Positions 6,027-8,580 of a stretch of DNA of 8,580 nucleotides are shown one piece after another (within the stretch, counting starts at the first letter, position 1; the number at the start of each line of letters is the position of its first letter). The notes below the pieces were generated by a model. The model did not search any database. It was not told the origin of the DNA and saw only the letters and a list, made by a program, of their open reading frames with translations. The DNA lies in assembly GCA_900540295.1 (NCBI GenBank), contig UQFM01000077.1, positions 1 through 8,580 on the forward strand. The letters run 5' to 3'. Origin of the DNA: an uncultured Oscillospiraceae bacterium (GTDB lineage Bacteria > Bacillota > Clostridia > Oscillospirales > Acutalibacteraceae). The position numbers were made by a program, and so were the translations under genes.

Positions 6027-6491
6027 TCAGACCTTATTCAGAATCAAAATAGAGATAACCACGCCGTACAGTGCGATGGATTCGCCGAGCGCCACGAAGA
6101 TGATGGACTTACCGAAGGACTTCGGATTTTCCGCCGTTGCCGCAATAGCCGCAGGCGCACCCGCCGCAACCGCGATACCGCCGCCGATGCCTGCAAGACC
6201 CGTTACAAGACCTGCCGCCAAAAGGCCCATGCCCTTGGAGCTGTCGGACTGTGTTTGCGCCGTCTCAGCGGTTTGTACCGCCGCCGTGTCTGCGGGCTGT
6301 GCATCCTCTGCCGCGAAAACATTGAAGCAAAGCACGCTCATCAAAACAACCAATACGGCGAATACGGCAAGATTCATGCCGACCGCGCGTTTAACGGGTC
6401 TTCCCTGGCTCTTTTTACGCACCACGTAAAATGCCGTACCGAGAATTGCCATCGGCGCAAGAACTAAAAGCATATAAAATAATGTTGTCAT
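6027..6491 (-). CDS. atpK: V/A-type ATPase subunit K (ion ring) with extra N-terminal hairpin
   Basis: Subunit K oligomerises into the rotating membrane ring that carries H+ or Na+. This 154-residue protein has four hydrophobic segments. Only the last two (about 88-120 and 126-152) form a canonical c-type hairpin: glycine/alanine-rich, polar loop ENPKSFGKS, ion-binding Glu137 in GESIALYG. The first two (about 3-24 and 36-58), joined by the basic loop RKKSQGRPVKR, do not look like a duplicated c hairpin and have no acidic residue. The second ends in NVFA-AED, a possible signal peptidase I site after Ala60, followed by an acidic, Gln/Thr/Ala-rich linker (61-87). Positive charges inside predict that the linker and both termini face out, which agrees with normal c-subunit topology. 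Cleavage would leave a 94-residue mature subunit. GGAGG is spaced seven bases from the ATG at 6491. Confidence 0.93.
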   Translation of the reverse strand: MTTLFYMLLVLAPMAILGTAFYVVRKKSQGRPVKRAVGMNLAVFAVLVVLMSVLCFNVFAAEDAQPADTAAVQTAETAQTQSDSSKGMGLLAAGLVTGLAGIGGGIAVAAGAPAAIAATAENPKSFGKSIIFVALGESIALYGVVISILILNKV

Positions 6492-6533
6492 AAAAATACC
6501 TCCAACGGAATTTATAAATTACAGAAATAAATT
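6492..6533 (-). promoter_or_regulatory. AT-rich I-K spacer with strong K ribosome binding site
   Basis: This 42-base gap is one of the two longest inside the operon. It is AT-rich, contains the palindrome AATTTATAAATT (6509-6520), and ends in TTGGAGGTATTTTT before the K start. Accessible AT-rich sequence plus a strong binding site fits the need for many K copies per complex. That link is inference. Confidence 0.45.
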
Positions 6534-8492
6534 TTAAGCGGCGGAATCGGATTTGCCTTTGGCAAAACGAATCGGATGAAACGCCGTGCCGCCGCCCGTA
6601 TAAAATCGGCTGAACATTTCGTAATATTCGAGACGCAATGCCTGAATACCCGTCAAAAGCCCTTCCAGCGCGATGACCAAAATGTTGCCGAGAATGATGA
6701 CAAACAGATTTTCATTTTCCCCCGCCAAGGAGAAAACCACCATCATCATACCCGCATGCACCAGTACAAACGCGCCGACACGCAAAAACGAAACCGTGTT
6801 GGAAAGGTACGAAAGCACATATTCCAGCAATTCAAATATGTTTTGCAAAACGAAGTCCATGACGCTTTCGGGCTTCCAGTCTGGGTGCTTGTCAATGATG
6901 CCTATCGGAATTTCCTTAATCATCAAAAGCACCGCGCAAACGCCCAAAATGACGAAGCATACGGAATTCGGCAAGGGTGCGGGACCGTTCATAAAGCCCG
7001 AGGCGAAGTTGACGCCCGCAAGATACATCAAAAGCCCGACCAAGCCGTTTTGACTGAATATCGCCTCGCCGATTTGCCGCCGCTTGAGACACGCGTAAAT
7101 GTTCAAAAGCATTGCGCAGACCATTAAGGTGACGCCGATACCGATGGCGATGAGCAGTACGGTGTTGATGCTGTCCATCACCGACATGGGCTTGCCGCTC
7201 CAGCCTAAGGCGTGATATACAGGGTCGAGCATTTCCTCAAACCCGAACACACTGCCGAACAGAAATCCGAATACCATTGAGGAAATACCGCAGGGTACTA
7301 AGATTTTGCCGAGCTCCATCTTTTTCAGCTTCCACATCAGGAAGCCCAGCAGGGCGAGTACCGCCCCCTGCCCGAGGTCGCCGAACATCATCCCGAACAA
7401 AACCGTATAGGTAATTGCCACAAACGGCGTAATGTCAATGTCAGAGTATGCGGGCGTGCCGTACATATCCACATAATAGTTATACGGCTCTACAAGCGGG
7501 CGTAAAAGCTTAAAGCCTTTTTTCATTTTCACGGGCACCGCCGTCGTATCGCCGTGCGTATCGGGGTCGCTGACCGCTAAGGAAACGTCCTGTATCTTCT
7601 CCACTGCCGCTTTGAATTTCTTTTCTTCGCCTGCGGGGACAAAACCCACCAGCATAAAGCGGTCGTCGTTGTGCAAGGCATAACTGCGCAAGGCGTACAG
7701 CGTATTCTGATATACCAGATTGGTATAAATACGGTTGCAGTGTTCGCGTTCCTCCTGCCAAAGCGTATGCATACGCGCCGAAACTTCGTCCGCCTGGGCG
7801 GCAATAATATCCATGCTGTGCTGAATTTCCGCCATTACCTCGTCTACCGTGCCTGCCGCACCGGGGACTTCAAACGGCTCAAACAGCAAAAAGGCAAAGA
7901 TACTGTCTATCTCATTGACCATGTTGACGGGCGCGAAATACGCCCCCCAATAATCGGTCTCATCCGCCGAACAGCGGTGAAATACCGCGTAAGGATTGTC
8001 TTTAAATACGGTTTGCAGTTTGTCAAAGCCCGCTTTCGGCATATGCCCGAACCGAATCTTAATATATCGGCACTGCGCGATTTGGTCAAGGTCTATGTCC
8101 ATGCCCTTAAAGTGCGCGTACTTTTCCATGCCCGATGCGCATATCGCCTTTTGCTCCAAAAGTGCGTTTTGCTCTTCGTAAAGCGCCACGACCTCTTTTT
8201 TCAGCTTGGCAAGGTATTCCGCATCGTCTGCGTCCGCTTCTGTATCTTTCAGAATATATTCATCACGGTATTCCAAATCCACCTGTACGGTTTTGGCAAT
8301 CTCCGTCAGCTCCGCAAGCGCACCTGCGTGCGGATTTTCCTCTACAAACGGCACAAATCCCATGGAAGCCGAAATATATTTCGCGGCAGAATCTGCGTGG
8401 AAACATTCGCTTTCACAAAGCGCCGCACTCAAAGGCGCAAGGCTTTTTAAGGCGCCGCTCAGCTTCATGAGCTTCATTTTCTCAACAGCCAT
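6534..8492 (-). CDS. atpI: V/A-type ATPase subunit I (membrane stator, 'a' subunit)
   Basis: Subunit I is the membrane stator: its N-terminal soluble half attaches the peripheral stalks, and its C-terminal half lines the ion half-channels against the K ring. In the 652-residue form, residues 1-345 are soluble and helical, and about seven or eight membrane segments follow from 354. FGMMFGDLGQG (366-376) is the family block at the first helix. SFLRVGAF has Arg571, matching the essential arginine of this family, and QALRLEYYEMFSRFY has Arg620, the second conserved arginine. The C-terminal GGGTAFHPIRF is also typical. I start at the ATG at 8492 (MAVEKMKLMKLSG) rather than the ATG at 8519, because AAGGAG (8512-8507) lies between them; its 14-base spacer is long. 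The frame is intact. It is the first operon gene in view; the promoter is outside. Confidence 0.95.
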   Translation of the reverse strand: MAVEKMKLMKLSGALKSLAPLSAALCESECFHADSAAKYISASMGFVPFVEENPHAGALAELTEIAKTVQVDLEYRDEYILKDTEADADDAEYLAKLKKEVVALYEEQNALLEQKAICASGMEKYAHFKGMDIDLDQIAQCRYIKIRFGHMPKAGFDKLQTVFKDNPYAVFHRCSADETDYWGAYFAPVNMVNEIDSIFAFLLFEPFEVPGAAGTVDEVMAEIQHSMDIIAAQADEVSARMHTLWQEEREHCNRIYTNLVYQNTLYALRSYALHNDDRFMLVGFVPAGEEKKFKAAVEKIQDVSLAVSDPDTHGDTTAVPVKMKKGFKLLRPLVEPYNYYVDMYGTPAYSDIDITPFVAITYTVLFGMMFGDLGQGAVLALLGFLMWKLKKMELGKILVPCGISSMVFGFLFGSVFGFEEMLDPVYHALGWSGKPMSVMDSINTVLLIAIGIGVTLMVCAMLLNIYACLKRRQIGEAIFSQNGLVGLLMYLAGVNFASGFMNGPAPLPNSVCFVILGVCAVLLMIKEIPIGIIDKHPDWKPESVMDFVLQNIFELLEYVLSYLSNTVSFLRVGAFVLVHAGMMMVVFSLAGENENLFVIILGNILVIALEGLLTGIQALRLEYYEMFSRFYTGGGTAFHPIRFAKGKSDSAA

Positions 8493-8506
8493 TTCTGTTT
8501 CCGAAT

Positions 8507-8512
8507 CTCCTT
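8507..8512 (-). promoter_or_regulatory. Ribosome binding site of subunit I
   Basis: AAGGAG is read from 8512 to 8507 on the minus strand. It lies inside the reading frame from the ATG at 8519, so that codon cannot use it. It stands 14 bases before the ATG at 8492, longer than ideal, but that start gives the family-typical MAVEKMK opening. Confidence 0.5.
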
Positions 8513-8539
8513 TCTGCATTCTGTGGTCTGGTTATATTA

Positions 8540-8580
8540 CTGTCTCTTATACACATCTGACGCTGCCGACGATAAGGCTC
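8540..8580. other. Nextera sequencing adapter left on the contig end
   Basis: CTGTCTCTTATACACATCT (8540-8558) is the 19-base Tn5 mosaic end used in Illumina Nextera libraries. It is followed without a break by GACGCTGCCGACGA (8559-8572), the reverse complement of the read-1 adapter. The last eight bases TAAGGCTC (8573-8580) are the place of the i5 index; GAGCCTTA is, from memory, the Nextera XT index S521. This is library sequence, not genome. Biological sequence ends at 8539. Confidence 0.97.

Noticed and set aside
5560..6429. 289-codon plus-strand open frame opposite E, F and K
   Set aside because: It is antisense to three clearly recognisable ATPase genes, and its Ser/Ala/Arg-rich translation is an artefact of their codon bias.
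6027..6491. K as a standard duplicated four-helix NtpK
   Set aside because: Only the second hairpin has the Gly/Ala pattern and the ion-binding glutamate; the first has neither and is linked by a basic loop and a possible cleavage site.
7671..8450. 259-codon plus-strand open frame opposite subunit I
   Set aside because: It is a shadow of atpI, rich in Arg/His/Phe with no domain character and no plausible ribosome binding site.
8540..8558. Tn5/IS50-like transposon end
   Set aside because: The mosaic end is continuous with the read-1 adapter and an index-length tail, so it is a library artefact and not an insertion sequence.

Overview
The window is almost entirely a bacterial V/A-type (rotary) ATPase operon on the minus strand, read from right to left. 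It suggests an anaerobic low-to-mid-GC Firmicute of the Clostridia, possibly an Oscillospiraceae- or Lachnospiraceae-like gut bacterium. The reasons are strong AGGAGG-type ribosome binding sites, an operon order typical of such genomes, frequent GTG/TTG starts, and small palindromic intergenic repeats of a kind I associate with those genomes. The taxonomic call is inference.

Layout from left to right: positions 1-180 hold a mosaic of short palindromic repeats with no gene. Positions 181-298 show nothing convincing. A sigma-A promoter (298-326, extended -10) and a short leader hairpin precede a plus-strand gene (399-1172) for an uncharacterised six-helix membrane protein. Its end converges with the ATPase operon, and two strong hairpins (1192-1222 and 1253-1280) terminate the two units. 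The operon then runs leftward from 8492 to 1291 in the order I, K, F, E, A, B, D. Most junctions are tight: F/E and E/A touch at stop codons that lie within or next to the next ribosome binding site, and the A stop overlaps the ribosome binding site of B.

Together the products make the A3B3 catalytic head (A, B), the central rotor (D, F), a peripheral-stalk subunit (E), the membrane stator (I) and the ion-carrying ring (K). The socket subunit C (V0D/AC39) and the small stalk partner of E are not in the window. They may lie upstream of I, because the window stops only about 47 bases before the I start. The K subunit carries an unusual N-terminal pair of hydrophobic segments ahead of a single canonical c-type hairpin, with a possible signal peptidase site between them.

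The last 41 bases (8540-8580) are not genomic: they read as the Illumina Nextera transposon end, the read-1 adapter and an 8-base index. Real sequence therefore ends at 8539 and this is the true end of a contig. I found no obviously new defence, mobile or biosynthetic system; the K leader and the missing C subunit are the most interesting biology.
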